A stretch of 64,000 nucleotides of DNA from Rhodanobacter sp. AS-Z3 (GTDB lineage Bacteria > Pseudomonadota > Gammaproteobacteria > Xanthomonadales > Rhodanobacteraceae). Under the pieces are notes generated by a model. The model worked only from the letters and a program-made list of their open reading frames with translations, did no database searches and was not told the origin of the DNA. Positions 8,305-17,713 of this stretch are shown here, piece after piece; the stretch's first letter is position 1, and every line of letters starts with the position of its first letter. The stretch lies in assembly GCF_029224025.1 (NCBI RefSeq), contig NZ_CP119392.1:395001-459000 (forward strand), given 5' to 3'. Made by a program: the position numbers and the translations under genes.

Positions 8305-10629
8305 TCAGAACGGCAGCTTGATGCTGGCGTCCACCGCCAGCAGTTGTTTGCGAAATACCCCCTGAATACGAGCAAGCGCCTCGGCGTTGTCCGCCTCGAA
8401 GCGCAGCACCAGCACCGGCGTGGTATTGGACGCGCGGACCAGGCCCCAACCGTCAGGCCAGTCTGCCCGCAGACCATCGATGGTGATCAGCGAGGCGTCT
8501 TCAAAGACCGCCCGTTGGCGCAACTTGTCCATGAACTGATAGTGCTCACCCTCGGCCAGCTCGATCTTCAGTTCGGGTGTCGACACGCTCTTGGGCAAGG
8601 TCGCGAAAATTTCTTCCGGCTCCCGCCCATGCTGGTCGCCCGCGAGAATTTCCAGCAGCCGTGCGGCCGCGTAGATACCGTCGTCGAAACCGTACCAACG
8701 CTCCTTGAAGAAGAAGTGACCGCTCATTTCACCGGCCAGCTCGGCATTGGTCTCACGCATTTTTGCCTTGATCAGCGAATGACCGGTGCGCCACATCAAC
8801 GGACTGCCGCCGGCATCCAGCACCTGACCCTTCAGGTGGCTGGTGCACTTCACATCGTAGATCACCGTGGCGCCAGGCTGGCGTGACAGCACGTCGCGGG
8901 CGAACAGCATCAGCAGGCGATCCGGATAAATGATCTCGCCTGATTTGGACACCACGCCCAGACGGTCGCCATCGCCATCGAACGCCAGGCCCAGGTCTGC
9001 GCCGGTCTGCCTCACCGAAAGAATGAGGTCTTCGAGATTGGCCGGGTCCGACGGATCCGGGTGATGGTTCGGAAAGGTGCCATCCACCTCGCAGTACAGC
9101 GGAATCACGTCGCAACCGACACCTTCCAGCACCTGCGGCGCAATCGCGCCAGGGATGCCGTTGCCGCAATCGACGACGATCTTCAGGCGGCGCTCGGCCA
9201 GTACGTCGGAAACGATCTTCTCGATGTAATCCGGTGCCACGTCGACCTGACGCAGGCCACCCGTGCCGCCACTACGCAGCGCACCGCTGGCAATGCGCTG
9301 GTAGAGATCCTGGATCGCGCCCTCGGACAAGGTTTCGCCGCCCACCACGATCTTGAAACCGTTGTAATCCGGCGGGTTGTGGCTGCCGGTGACGGCAACC
9401 GCACAACCGGTATTGAAACGGTAGGCGGCGTAATACACCACCGGCGTCGGCACCGCGCCAATATCAATCACGTCGATGCCCGCGGCGCGCAGACCTTCCG
9501 CCAGTGCACCGGACAGCTCCGGTCCGGATAGTCGGCCATCACGACCGACCACGATTTCACGCAGGCCTTTTTCGCTCATCAACGAACCGATGGATTGACC
9601 GAGCAGGCGCGCCACCTCCCGGCTCAAGGTCTTGCCAACCACACCACGGATGTCATACGCACGGAAAATGGCAGGGTCCACACCTATCGAGGCAGCCGCC
9701 GGCGGTGCCACCGGTGCCGGGGCAGGCGGTGCACGAACCGGCGCCACCACATCGGCGACGACCATCTCTTCCACCGGCTGCTCGTCATCAGCAATCACCG
9801 GGGAGCGCTGACGTTGCAAGCGGATCCAGTACAGGAAGCCGCCGCCCCCCAGACCCAACAGCGCCAGCAGCGCACTCAGCACCGGCGAGCGGGGCAACAC
9901 GATGAAAGCGCGCGGAAGGCCAACACCCACACTGAACGCGCTACCGGCAACGGGTTTGCCGGAAAGCTCGGTCTCAGCGGAATTGGAGCCGTTGGAAAAC
10001 AGCTGGATATAGCCGCTGTCATCACCTTGACGAAGTTCCAGGCGTCCACCGGCCGGTGAAATGGCATCAAAACGCTGCTTCATGGGCGCAAACGGCAACT
10101 CGACCCAAGCCCACGCCTGCGTCTGCTGGGGCAGACCCAGCGGGATCACCATGCTCAGGCGTCGGTCACCGCTGCCATAGGAAACGCTTTGCGCCGGCGG
10201 AAGGCCATCGGCACTTTGTGCCGCCATCAGTTGCGCGGCCTTGGCGTAACCGAATTCGCGGTAGTTCGCGCGCAAGACCTCAGCCAGATCGCCGCTGTAC
10301 AACTCCAGTTTCTTCGCTTGCGGCAACTGCTGACGCAACGCGGTGGCCGATTGCGCCGGGTCGCTCATGACCGTGGCCGGGTCCACCTTGGCCAGCACCT
10401 CTTCGACCGAGTGGCGCTGCCTGGCGATTTCCTCGGACATGGCACGAACCGCCTGGTCCTGCGCCTGGTGGACGCGATCGATGGAATTACCTTCGTCGGC
10501 AATCAGCCAGGTCTGCCACACGCAGAACACGCCCAGCAGAAGCAGCACGGTGGCGCCAGCCAGTGGCAGCAAGGTCGACCAGTCGACCGTCAGGTTTTTC
10601 AGCCGCTCTTTTGAAGTATTCAACGCCAT
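8305..10629 (-). CDS. algC: membrane-anchored phosphomannomutase/phosphoglucomutase
   Basis: Interconverts hexose 1- and 6-phosphates for sugar-nucleotide and exopolysaccharide/LPS synthesis. The C-terminal ~455 residues form a complete alpha-D-phosphohexomutase. They show the phosphoserine loop TGSHNPPDYNG (S416), the metal loop DGDGDRLG and the sugar-specificity segment GEMSGHFFF. In front is a ~320-residue extension with two hydrophobic segments (about 17-40 and 248-268) bracketing a likely periplasmic domain, then a Pro/Ala-rich linker. At 774 residues it is much longer than the ~460-residue Pseudomonas AlgC. This long form occurs in xanthomonads. A sensory or localising role for the front half is inference. 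Confidence 0.88.
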   Translation of the reverse strand: MALNTSKERLKNLTVDWSTLLPLAGATVLLLLGVFCVWQTWLIADEGNSIDRVHQAQDQAVRAMSEEIARQRHSVEEVLAKVDPATVMSDPAQSATALRQQLPQAKKLELYSGDLAEVLRANYREFGYAKAAQLMAAQSADGLPPAQSVSYGSGDRRLSMVIPLGLPQQTQAWAWVELPFAPMKQRFDAISPAGGRLELRQGDDSGYIQLFSNGSNSAETELSGKPVAGSAFSVGVGLPRAFIVLPRSPVLSALLALLGLGGGGFLYWIRLQRQRSPVIADDEQPVEEMVVADVVAPVRAPPAPAPVAPPAAASIGVDPAIFRAYDIRGVVGKTLSREVARLLGQSIGSLMSEKGLREIVVGRDGRLSGPELSGALAEGLRAAGIDVIDIGAVPTPVVYYAAYRFNTGCAVAVTGSHNPPDYNGFKIVVGGETLSEGAIQDLYQRIASGALRSGGTGGLRQVDVAPDYIEKIVSDVLAERRLKIVVDCGNGIPGAIAPQVLEGVGCDVIPLYCEVDGTFPNHHPDPSDPANLEDLILSVRQTGADLGLAFDGDGDRLGVVSKSGEIIYPDRLLMLFARDVLSRQPGATVIYDVKCTSHLKGQVLDAGGSPLMWRTGHSLIKAKMRETNAELAGEMSGHFFFKERWYGFDDGIYAAARLLEILAGDQHGREPEEIFATLPKSVSTPELKIELAEGEHYQFMDKLRQRAVFEDASLITIDGLRADWPDGWGLVRASNTTPVLVLRFEADNAEALARIQGVFRKQLLAVDASIKLPF

Positions 10630-10659
10630 ATCCCGCTCCCGCGGCTGAAACTTTCAGGT

Positions 10660-10687
10660 CGGCTCGATCCGTTCGAGCCGGCTTTTT
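10660..10687 (+). terminator. hairpin with T-run between dut and algC
   Basis: An 8-bp perfect stem (CGGCTCGA pairing with TCGAGCCG) with a 5-base loop is followed on the plus strand by a GC step and TTTTT. Both flanking genes read leftward, so the T-run is on the wrong strand for a classical dut terminator. It may instead block antisense transcription. Confidence 0.3.
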
Positions 10688-10690
10688 GTC

Positions 10691-11149
10691 TTATTGGATG
10701 CCCGTGGAGCCGAACCCGCCTTCACCCCGCTGGCTAGGCGCAAAGTCCGCGACGATATTCAGTTGCGCCTGCACCACCGGTACCAGCAACAACTGGGCGA
10801 TCCGGTCTCCCACCCCGATGGTGTACGACTCGCGCCCGCGATTCCAGCACGAAATCATCAAAGGTCCCTGATAGTCGGCATCGATCACCCCTACCAGGTT
10901 GCCCATGACCAATCCGTGTTTGTGGCCAAGGCCCGAGCGCGGCACGATCAACGCGCACCAATGCGGATCGCTGATATGAATGGCGATACCGCTGGGTACC
11001 AGCGCCGTTTCACCGGGCGCCAAGGTCAGCGGTTGTTCCAGTGCAGCACGCAAATCCATGCCAGCGCTGCCTTCGGTTGCCGGCTCGGGCAACGGAATGC
11101 TGTCGCCCATGCGGGGGTCGAGGATCTTCATGGCCACGTTGATTTTCAT
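10691..11149 (-). CDS. dut: dUTP diphosphatase
   Basis: Hydrolyses dUTP to dUMP, supplying dTMP synthesis and keeping uracil out of DNA. The 152-residue homotrimeric-type dUTPase has all five motifs: [34 protein letters not shown] and the C-terminal [10 protein letters not shown] that closes over the nucleotide. Start is the ATG at 11149 ([13 protein letters not shown]). It overlaps the coaBC stop in an ATGA, indicating a coaBC-dut operon. Confidence 0.95.
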   Translation of the reverse strand: MKINVAMKILDPRMGDSIPLPEPATEGSAGMDLRAALEQPLTLAPGETALVPSGIAIHISDPHWCALIVPRSGLGHKHGLVMGNLVGVIDADYQGPLMISCWNRGRESYTIGVGDRIAQLLLVPVVQAQLNIVADFAPSQRGEGGFGSTGIQ

Positions 11150-12351
11150 GCGCGAGCGGCCCGGTAACGTTCGGCCACGCACGCGATCAGCGCACGTGCC
11201 AGCTCGATCTTGGATGCACGCGGCAGTTCAACCGAGCCGTCGGCCCAATACAGCGTCAATGCGTTGTCGGCCGCTTCGAAACCCAGACCGTCGCCCACCT
11301 GATTCGCAGCAATCATGTCCAACCCCTTGCGCTGCAATTTGCCTTGCGCATATGTCGCCACATCATGCGTTTCCGCCGCAAATCCGACCAGGAACGGATG
11401 CCTGGCTTGCGCCGAAAGGCTGGCCAGAATGTCGGGATTTTCGCCCAGATGCAGCACCAGGTCGCCACCCTCGCGCTTCTTCAGCTTCAACGCGGACACT
11501 TCCTGCGGACGATAATCACCGACTGCCGCCGCACCGATATAGATGTCCGCTTGCGCCGCCGCCTCGATGACGGCTGCGTGCATCTGCGTGGCACTGCGCA
11601 CGTCTACCCGGGCATTCACGCCGGCTGGCGTGGCAAGGCTGACCGGACCTGCGATCAAGCTCACCTCGGCGCCCGCCTCAACGGCTGCAGCCGCCACGGC
11701 GAAGCCCATTTTTCCGGAACTGCGATTGCCAATGAAACGTACCGGATCGATATCCTCATAGGTCGGTCCGGCACTGACCACCAACTTCAAGCCGGCCATC
11801 GACCGCGTCCCGAAAGATGCCACCAGCGCATCGCGCAGCTCGTAAGGCTCCAGCATGCGACCACTACCCACATCACCGCAGGCCTGATCGCCCACCGCCG
11901 GCCCCAGTAGCTGGGCACCGCGCTGGCGAAGGGTGGCCATATTTGCCTGCACCGCAGGATGCGCCCACATCTGCTGATTCATCGCCGGGGCCAGGTACAA
12001 CGGTGCCGCGCTGGCCAGGCACAAGGTAGTCAACAAGTCATCGGCCATGCCTTGCGCCAACCGTGCCAGCAGGTCGGCACTGGCCGGTGCCACCACGATC
12101 CGCTCGGCCCAGCGGGCCAGCTCGATATGACCCATCGCCGCCTCGGCCTGGGCATCCCACAAACTCACCCGCACCGGCTGGCCAGACAAGGCCTGGAAGG
12201 TGGTGGGGCTGACGAAGTGGGTGGCTCCCTCGGTCATCACCACGCGCACCTCGGCGCCAAGGTCACGCAGGCGGCGAACCAGCTCGCAGGATTTGTAGGC
12301 AGCGATGCCGCCGGACACTCCCAGCAGTATGCGGCGTTGGGCAAGACTCAT
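11146..12351 (-). CDS. coaBC: phosphopantothenoylcysteine synthetase/decarboxylase
   Basis: Bifunctional enzyme of coenzyme A synthesis: CoaB joins cysteine to 4'-phosphopantothenate, CoaC (flavin-dependent) decarboxylates the product. The N-terminal flavoprotein half starts [19 protein letters not shown] and contains APAMNQQMW, including the conserved Asn and Met residues. The CoaB half begins near [17 protein letters not shown] and contains NPDILASL. The frame is open far upstream, but family similarity begins at the ATG at 12351. It is divergent from radC, and its stop codon overlaps the dut start. Confidence 0.94.
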   Translation of the reverse strand: MSLAQRRILLGVSGGIAAYKSCELVRRLRDLGAEVRVVMTEGATHFVSPTTFQALSGQPVRVSLWDAQAEAAMGHIELARWAERIVVAPASADLLARLAQGMADDLLTTLCLASAAPLYLAPAMNQQMWAHPAVQANMATLRQRGAQLLGPAVGDQACGDVGSGRMLEPYELRDALVASFGTRSMAGLKLVVSAGPTYEDIDPVRFIGNRSSGKMGFAVAAAAVEAGAEVSLIAGPVSLATPAGVNARVDVRSATQMHAAVIEAAAQADIYIGAAAVGDYRPQEVSALKLKKREGGDLVLHLGENPDILASLSAQARHPFLVGFAAETHDVATYAQGKLQRKGLDMIAANQVGDGLGFEAADNALTLYWADGSVELPRASKIELARALIACVAERYRAARA

Positions 12352-12449
12352 ATGTAGGGCGGGCCTGACAGTCGGGCAGTGGCCTAGCTTACCGGATTCA
12401 TCCCGGTCCACCGCTGCCTGGGCCAGGCCGGCTCCGGCAACGTCATGGC

Positions 12450-13121
12450 ATGAGCATCCGCGACTGGCCCGAAGGCGAACGTCCCCGCGAAAAACTGCTG
12501 GCGCGCGGCAGCGCGGCGCTGTCCGATGCGGAACTGCTGGCGGTCTTGCTGGGCAGCGGCAGCCGTGGCAAGGATGCACTCGCATTGGGCCGCGAACTGC
12601 TGGCCAACGCGGGTAGCCTTGGCGCCTTGCTGAGCCGCCCGGAGCAGCAGATCCGCGCGGGTGGCCTCGGCCCGGCCAAGCGTTCACGCATTGCCGCGGC
12701 ACTGGAACTGGCCCGGCGCAGTCTGGCCGAGCAACTGCTCGACAAGCCCAGTCTGGGAAATCCGCGCGACAGCGGCGACTACCTGCGCGCACGGCTGCGC
12801 CACCTGCCTTACGAGGTGTTCGGCTGCCTCTATCTGGACAATCGCCACCGTGTGCTGGCTTTCGAGGAACTGTTCCGTGGCACCGTCGACGGCGCCAGCG
12901 TGCACCCGCGCGAGGTGGTGCGCGCCTGCCTGCAACACAACGCCTGCGCGGTGATCTTCGCCCACAACCATCCATCCGGGGTGGCCGAACCCAGCGCGGC
13001 CGATCGTGCGATCACCCATGAACTGCGCGACGCGCTGCGACTGGTCGGGGTCCGCGTGCTGGATCATCTGGTGATCGGCAGTGGTGAGCCCGTGTCGATG
13101 GCAGCTCGAGGGCTGATCTGA
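12450..13121 (+). CDS. radC: RadC-family JAB-domain protein
   Basis: Conserved protein long annotated as a DNA-repair factor, although its true role remains unclear. The 223-residue product has the UPF0758 N-terminal helix-hairpin-helix-like region (RPREKLLARGSAALSDAELL). The C-terminal JAMM metal site is HNHPSGVAEPSAAD (H172, H174, D185), so the putative metallo-active site is intact. It is divergent from coaBC, a conserved neighbour in many gammaproteobacteria. Confidence 0.92.
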   Translation: MSIRDWPEGERPREKLLARGSAALSDAELLAVLLGSGSRGKDALALGRELLANAGSLGALLSRPEQQIRAGGLGPAKRSRIAAALELARRSLAEQLLDKPSLGNPRDSGDYLRARLRHLPYEVFGCLYLDNRHRVLAFEELFRGTVDGASVHPREVVRACLQHNACAVIFAHNHPSGVAEPSAADRAITHELRDALRLVGVRVLDHLVIGSGEPVSMAARGLI

Positions 13122-13592
13122 AACCGGCGCCGGCCCAGCCACGCCACAACGAAACATCACGGTCGCCCGCATCGCGCTGGCGGACAGTTCGGCCCTGCCG
13201 ACGATGGTGACTTCGTCCCTGTCGCAGCGCGGCGCGCCGGCCTACTACGGCCCCGGCGTTTCACAGCTGCCGCCAAGTCACCGAAACTTATGCACAAAGT
13301 GATGAAAGCGGCACTTGCCGGACACTTTCAGCAGGACAGGTGAAGTAGTGCCTACAACGCGTTGATATTCAACGAAATACTAAAGCTGCCATTGCATCAA
13401 GCGTGGGCGGCCGGCGATATCAGAGCGCGCCGGATCAGTTTCCCCACAGAGTTATCCACAGACTTGTTCGCTGCGTCGCGGCAAAAGCACGACCGCTATC
13501 GCCCGGTGGCAAGCTTCACCCCATACGGACGCGTTTCGCCGGCAGGGTGGTCTGTTAGGATTGGCGGTTCCATCACGAAACCGACCCCACCC
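13122..13592. other. 471-bp gap with DnaA-box-like sequences
   Basis: No gene is supported. The argS frame is open from about 13362 but this part has no conserved sequence. The gap contains a perfect DnaA-box consensus TTATCCACA at 13452-13460 and a one-mismatch TTATGCACA at 13288-13296. A TCCCCACAG lies beside the first. Confidence 0.5.
13452..13460 (+). promoter_or_regulatory. DnaA-box-like site
   Basis: TTATCCACA matches the DnaA-box consensus exactly and sits about 130 bases before the argS start. One 9-mer can arise by chance, so this could be regulatory or fortuitous. Confidence 0.3.
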
Positions 13593-15281
13593 GTGAAAGA
13601 ACAGCTGCGCGAACTGGTGCTGCAGGCGATCAAGTCCCTGCAAGCTGATGCCACCCTGCCCACCGACCTGGAGCTGCCCGGCTTCGTGATCGAGCGTGCG
13701 CGCAGTCGCGAACATGGCGATTTCGCCTGCAACGTGGCGATGCTGTTGGCCAAACCCGCGCGCGCCAAACCGCGCGAACTGGCCGAGAAGCTGGTGGCTG
13801 CGTTGCCGGTCAATGAACTGGTGGCGAAGGTCGAGATCGCCGGCCCCGGTTTCATCAACTTTTTCCTCGCCGCTGGTGCGTATCACGCCGAAGTGCGCCG
13901 GATCATGAGCGAAGGCGAGGCTTACGGTCGCAACAGCAGTGGCGCTGGCAAGACCGTAGGCGTTGAGTTCGTCTCGGCCAACCCGACCGGTCCGCTGCAT
14001 GTCGGCCATGGCCGCGCCGCGGCGATCGGTGACTGTCTCAGCCGGCTGCTCGATGCCAGCGGCTGGAACGTCAAGCGCGAGTTCTATTACAACGACGCCG
14101 GCGTGCAGATCGCGAACCTGGCGATCTCGGTACAGGCGCGGGCGCGCGGGATCACCCCCGATGACAGCGGCTGGCCAGAGAACGGCTACCGTGGCGACTA
14201 TATCGCCGACGTGGCACGCGCCTATCTCGACCGGGAATCGGTAGTCGCCGACGGCGAAACCGTGGTCGGTGCCGGTGACGTGGACGATCTGGACGCGATC
14301 CGCCGCTTCGCCGTGGCCAGCCTGCGCCGCGAACAGGACCTCGACCTGCAGGCGTTTGGCGTCGGCTTCGACACCTACTTCCTGGAATCGTCGCTGTACA
14401 GCGACGGCAAGGTCGAGGAGACGGTGCGCGAACTGATTGCCCACGGCCATACCTACGAGGAAGGCGGCGCGCTGTGGTTGCGCAGCACGGACTTCGGGGA
14501 TGACAAAGACCGTGTGATGCGCAAGTCCGACGGCAGCTACACCTACTTCCTGCCCGACGTGGCCTACCACCTGAGCAAGTGGCAGCGCGGCTATCAGCGC
14601 GCGATTACTGAACTGGGCTCGGACCATCACGGCTCGCTGGCCCGGGTGAAGGCCGGCCTGCAGGCGCTGGACGTGGGTATTCCCAAGGGCTGGCCGGAAT
14701 ACGTACTGCACCAGATGGTGACGGTGATGCGCGGCGGCGAAGAGGTGAAAATCTCCAAGCGCGCCGGCAGCTATGTCACCTTGCGGGACCTGATCGACGA
14801 GGTCGGACGCGACGCCACGCGTTACTTCCTGATCTCGCGCAAGAGCGACTCGCAGCTGGTATTCGACATCGACCTGGCCCGCTCGCAGTCGAACGACAAC
14901 CCGGTTTATTACATTCAATACGCGCACGCCCGCGTCTGCAGCGTGCTGCGCCAGGCACCGGAGAAGGGCTTCACCGTTGACCTTGCCGATGGCCTGGCTC
15001 AGCTGGACCGGCTGGATACCGAGCACGAGCAGATCCTGCTGACCGAGTTGTCGAAGTATCCCGAGCTGGTGGAAGCCGCCGCAGCCAACCTGGAGCCGCA
15101 TCTGGTCGCCGCGTGGTTGCGCGAGCTGGCCAATGCGTTTCACACCTACTACAACTCCTACCAATTCCTGGTCGACGATGCCGCGCTGCGCAACGCGCGT
15201 CTGGCGCTGGTGGTGGCGACCCGACAGGTGTTGAAGAATGGCCTGGATTTGTTGGGCCTGAACGCCCCGGAGAAGATGTAA
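13593..15281 (+). CDS. argS: arginyl-tRNA synthetase
   Basis: Charges tRNA-Arg. The 562-residue class I enzyme has an N-terminal additional domain. The HIGH-type signature is HVGHGRAA in [13 protein letters not shown] near residue 135. [10 protein letters not shown] stands where other class I enzymes have KMSKS, as is common in ArgRS. The DALR anticodon-binding domain is C-terminal. The best start is the GTG at 13593 ([13 protein letters not shown]), since residues encoded further upstream lack family character. Its stop TAA overlaps the next ATG by one base. Confidence 0.94.
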   Translation: MKEQLRELVLQAIKSLQADATLPTDLELPGFVIERARSREHGDFACNVAMLLAKPARAKPRELAEKLVAALPVNELVAKVEIAGPGFINFFLAAGAYHAEVRRIMSEGEAYGRNSSGAGKTVGVEFVSANPTGPLHVGHGRAAAIGDCLSRLLDASGWNVKREFYYNDAGVQIANLAISVQARARGITPDDSGWPENGYRGDYIADVARAYLDRESVVADGETVVGAGDVDDLDAIRRFAVASLRREQDLDLQAFGVGFDTYFLESSLYSDGKVEETVRELIAHGHTYEEGGALWLRSTDFGDDKDRVMRKSDGSYTYFLPDVAYHLSKWQRGYQRAITELGSDHHGSLARVKAGLQALDVGIPKGWPEYVLHQMVTVMRGGEEVKISKRAGSYVTLRDLIDEVGRDATRYFLISRKSDSQLVFDIDLARSQSNDNPVYYIQYAHARVCSVLRQAPEKGFTVDLADGLAQLDRLDTEHEQILLTELSKYPELVEAAAANLEPHLVAAWLRELANAFHTYYNSYQFLVDDAALRNARLALVVATRQVLKNGLDLLGLNAPEKM

Positions 15282-15988
15282 TGGCAGCACGCAAGGGCAA
15301 GAGTCGGCAGGCGGTACGCAACGGCAGCAAAGGGTTTCCCGGCTGGGGCTACGCCATCATCGGCCTGCTGGTCGGCGTGATTCTGATGGCCGTGATGATG
15401 CGCGGCAGCCTGCTTACCAGCCTGCGCAAGGCCGACGGTCCGCAAGCCAATCCACAGGCCACCGCCGAGCACGGCAGTGCCCCGGGCGTGCTTGAATCGG
15501 GCGCCGCCGATGCTGCACCGAAGAAACCGCAGTTCGACTTCTACTCGGTCCTGTCAGAGAAGGAAGTACGCATTCCCGACGCCGAAATCAGCGCCCAGGC
15601 GCGCGTCGAGCAGCAGCAGAAACAGACGGCGCAGTTGCAGGCACAGCAGGCGCAACAGACAGCACAGGCTGCCGCGCAGGCGAATGCGCCACAGGTCGTC
15701 ACCCAGAACATCACTGCCGCGCCCGCCAGCGCCGTCACCCCGTCCGGCGGCGGCAGCGGCTACTTGTTGCAGGTGGGCGCGTTCCCGAATGCGTCGGACG
15801 CAGAAACATTGAAGGCGAAGCTGGCGCTACAGGGATTTGTGGCCAATGTGCAGTCGGTGAATATCGGTGGACAAACCTACCATCGCGTCCGCCTTGGCCC
15901 GTTCCGCTCAGCCACCGACCTGGAATCCACCAAGCAACGACTGGCCGGCGCCGGCATCAACGCCATCGCGCTGAAAGAAGGCCACTGA
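15281..15988 (+). CDS. SPOR-domain membrane protein
   Basis: Probable inner-membrane protein whose periplasmic SPOR domain binds denuded septal peptidoglycan. The 235-residue product has a short basic cytoplasmic tail, one membrane helix (about 24-42, AIIGLLVGVILMAVMM) and a Gln/Ala-rich linker at ~105-145. The C-terminal SPOR domain, from YLLQVGAFPNASDAETLKAK to the end, has the two characteristic repeats. FtsN is the best-known architecture of this kind and is often beside argS, so this may be an FtsN-like division protein. The name is not certain. The start overlaps argS in TAATG, indicating coupling. Confidence 0.82.
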   Translation: MAARKGKSRQAVRNGSKGFPGWGYAIIGLLVGVILMAVMMRGSLLTSLRKADGPQANPQATAEHGSAPGVLESGAADAAPKKPQFDFYSVLSEKEVRIPDAEISAQARVEQQQKQTAQLQAQQAQQTAQAAAQANAPQVVTQNITAAPASAVTPSGGGSGYLLQVGAFPNASDAETLKAKLALQGFVANVQSVNIGGQTYHRVRLGPFRSATDLESTKQRLAGAGINAIALKEGH

Positions 15989-16019
15989 GCTCTCTCCACC
16001 CCTCAACGAAGTTCTGCAC

Positions 16020-16772
16020 ATGACAATCAAGACAGCATGGATCACCGGCGCCACCTCGGGCTTTGGCGCCGCTGCGGTGGAACGCTTCGTGGCGGGCGGC
16101 TGGCAGGTGATTGCCAGTGGTCGGCGCGCCGAGCGGCTGCAGGCGCTGGTGGATCGGCACGGTGCCGAACGCGTGCATGCCGTCGCCTTCGATATGCGTG
16201 ATGAGGCAGCCATGCGTGCCGCGCACGCCGCACTGCCGGCCGCCTTTGCCAACATCGACCTGCTGGTCAACAACGCCGGCCTGGCACTGGGCACCGCGCC
16301 GGCGCAGCAGGCGGATCTGGCGCAGTGGAAACAGATGATCGACGTCAATGTCACTGCGCTGGTGACGCTGACTCACCTGCTGTTGCCGCAACTGGTCGAA
16401 CGTCGCGGTGCGATCGTCAATATCAGTTCGATCTCCGGCAGTTACGCCTATCGCGGCGGCAACGTCTACGGCGGCACCAAGGCGTTCGTCACCCAGTTCT
16501 CGCAGAACCTGCGCACCGATTTGCATGGTACCGGCGTGCGGGTCACTTCGATCGAACCGGGCATGGCGCAGACCGAGTTCACCGTGGTGCGCACCGGCGG
16601 CGATCAGGCCGCCTCGGACAAGCTTTACGCCGGCGCACAGCCGATCACCGGCAACGACATCGCCGAGACGATCTGGTGGGTCGCCAACCTGCCGGCCCAC
16701 CTCGATATTTGTCGGCTGGAAGTGATGCCGGTCAGCCAGTCGGCTGCCGGTCTGCAAGTGCACCGCGATTAG
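16020..16772 (+). CDS. short-chain dehydrogenase, YdfG-like 3-hydroxy acid dehydrogenase
   Basis: NADP-dependent SDR of 250 residues. It shows the nucleotide-binding glycine motif TGATSGFG near residue 10, the NNAG motif in LLVNNAG and the catalytic Ser-Tyr-Lys set (NISSISGSYAYRGGNVYGGTKA). The C-terminal portion resembles YdfG, which oxidises L-allo-threonine and 3-hydroxy acids and also reduces malonic semialdehyde. The substrate cannot be fixed from the sequence. It ends in a perfect hairpin shared with the convergent bdhA-like gene. Confidence 0.82.
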   Translation: MTIKTAWITGATSGFGAAAVERFVAGGWQVIASGRRAERLQALVDRHGAERVHAVAFDMRDEAAMRAAHAALPAAFANIDLLVNNAGLALGTAPAQQADLAQWKQMIDVNVTALVTLTHLLLPQLVERRGAIVNISSISGSYAYRGGNVYGGTKAFVTQFSQNLRTDLHGTGVRVTSIEPGMAQTEFTVVRTGGDQAASDKLYAGAQPITGNDIAETIWWVANLPAHLDICRLEVMPVSQSAAGLQVHRD

Positions 16773-16778
16773 ACGAAC

Positions 16779-16797
16779 CGGCGGGCAGTGCCCGCCG
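16779..16797. terminator. palindromic hairpin between convergent genes
   Basis: A perfect 8-bp stem (CGGCGGGC / GCCCGCCG) with loop AGT lies between the stop codons of two convergent dehydrogenase genes. It lacks a T-run. The same AGT-loop form recurs at 31343-31359, suggesting a dispersed palindrome family that may serve as a two-way terminator. Confidence 0.45.
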
Positions 16798-16821
16798 AGC
16801 AGGCACCACCCGGATTGCCCG

Positions 16822-17607
16822 CTACTGCATGAACCAGCCGTGGCTGACCACGATCGACTGACCGGTCAGCGCGGCTGACGGAAAGGTCGCCAGATACAGC
16901 GCGGTCTGCGCGATGTCTTCGAGCGTGGTGAAGGTGGCATCGACGGTGTTCTTCAACATCACGTTCTTGATCACCTCGTCTTCGCTGATGCCCAACTCCT
17001 TCGCCTGCTCGGGAATCTGCCGCTCGACCAGCGGCGTGCGCACAAAACCCGGGCAGATCACATGCGAGCGCACGTTGTGCGGCGCGCCCTCTTTCGCCAG
17101 TGTCCGCGCCAGTCCCAGCAAGCCGTGTTTGGCGGTGACGTAGGGTGCCTTCAGCATCGACGCTTCATGCGAATGCACCGAACCCATGTAGATCACGATG
17201 CCGCCGCGATCATCCTTGTACATGTGCTGCAACGCCGCCTTGGTGGTGAGGAAACCACCATCCAGATGGATCGCCAGCATCTTCTTCCAGTCGGCGAAGG
17301 CGAGCTGGTCGATCGGATTGATGATTTGCACCCCGGCGTTGGAAATGAGGATGTCCAGATGGCCAAACGTGGCGACTACCTGGTCGGTGCCGGCATTGAC
17401 CGCATCCTCGTTGCTGACATCCATCGCAATGCCGATCGCCTTGCCACCGGCGGCATTGATTTCCGCAGCGACCTGGTCAGCCGCCTGCTGATTGATATCG
17501 GCAATCGCCACGCTGGCGCCCTGTTTCGCGTACAGCTCGGCAATCGCCTTGCCGAGGCCGCTGGCCGCGCCGGTAATCAGGGCGACCTTGCCATTGAGAC
17601 TCGTCAT
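16822..17607 (-). CDS. 3-hydroxybutyrate dehydrogenase (SDR)
   Basis: Likely NAD-dependent oxidation of (R)-3-hydroxybutyrate to acetoacetate, in PHB or ketone-body turnover. The 261-residue SDR shows TGAASGLG near the N-terminus, ISNAGVQ, and the catalytic [11 protein letters not shown] and YVTAKHG with Tyr and Lys. The C-terminus [13 protein letters not shown] is characteristic of BdhA-type enzymes, whose terminal GWF-Q tail packs on neighbouring subunits. The ATG at 17607 has AAGGAGCA upstream, a strong ribosome binding site. The thiolase at 26187-27473 could share the pathway but is not adjacent. Confidence 0.82.
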   Translation of the reverse strand: MTSLNGKVALITGAASGLGKAIAELYAKQGASVAIADINQQAADQVAAEINAAGGKAIGIAMDVSNEDAVNAGTDQVVATFGHLDILISNAGVQIINPIDQLAFADWKKMLAIHLDGGFLTTKAALQHMYKDDRGGIVIYMGSVHSHEASMLKAPYVTAKHGLLGLARTLAKEGAPHNVRSHVICPGFVRTPLVERQIPEQAKELGISEDEVIKNVMLKNTVDATFTTLEDIAQTALYLATFPSAALTGQSIVVSHGWFMQ

Positions 17608-17713
17608 GCGTTGCTCCTTCTCGGAAATGGGCAAGGCGCGGCCTTGTGGCCGCGCCGGTTCCGCTCATTGTAGGCGCCGCCGTGCGACGCACCATCAGAC
17701 CTTGGGGCAGGGG

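Noticed and set aside
13452..15290. 612-codon open frame on the minus strand opposite argS
   Set aside because: It mirrors argS codons in a high-GC gene, has no domain character, and argS has full family motifs on the other strand.
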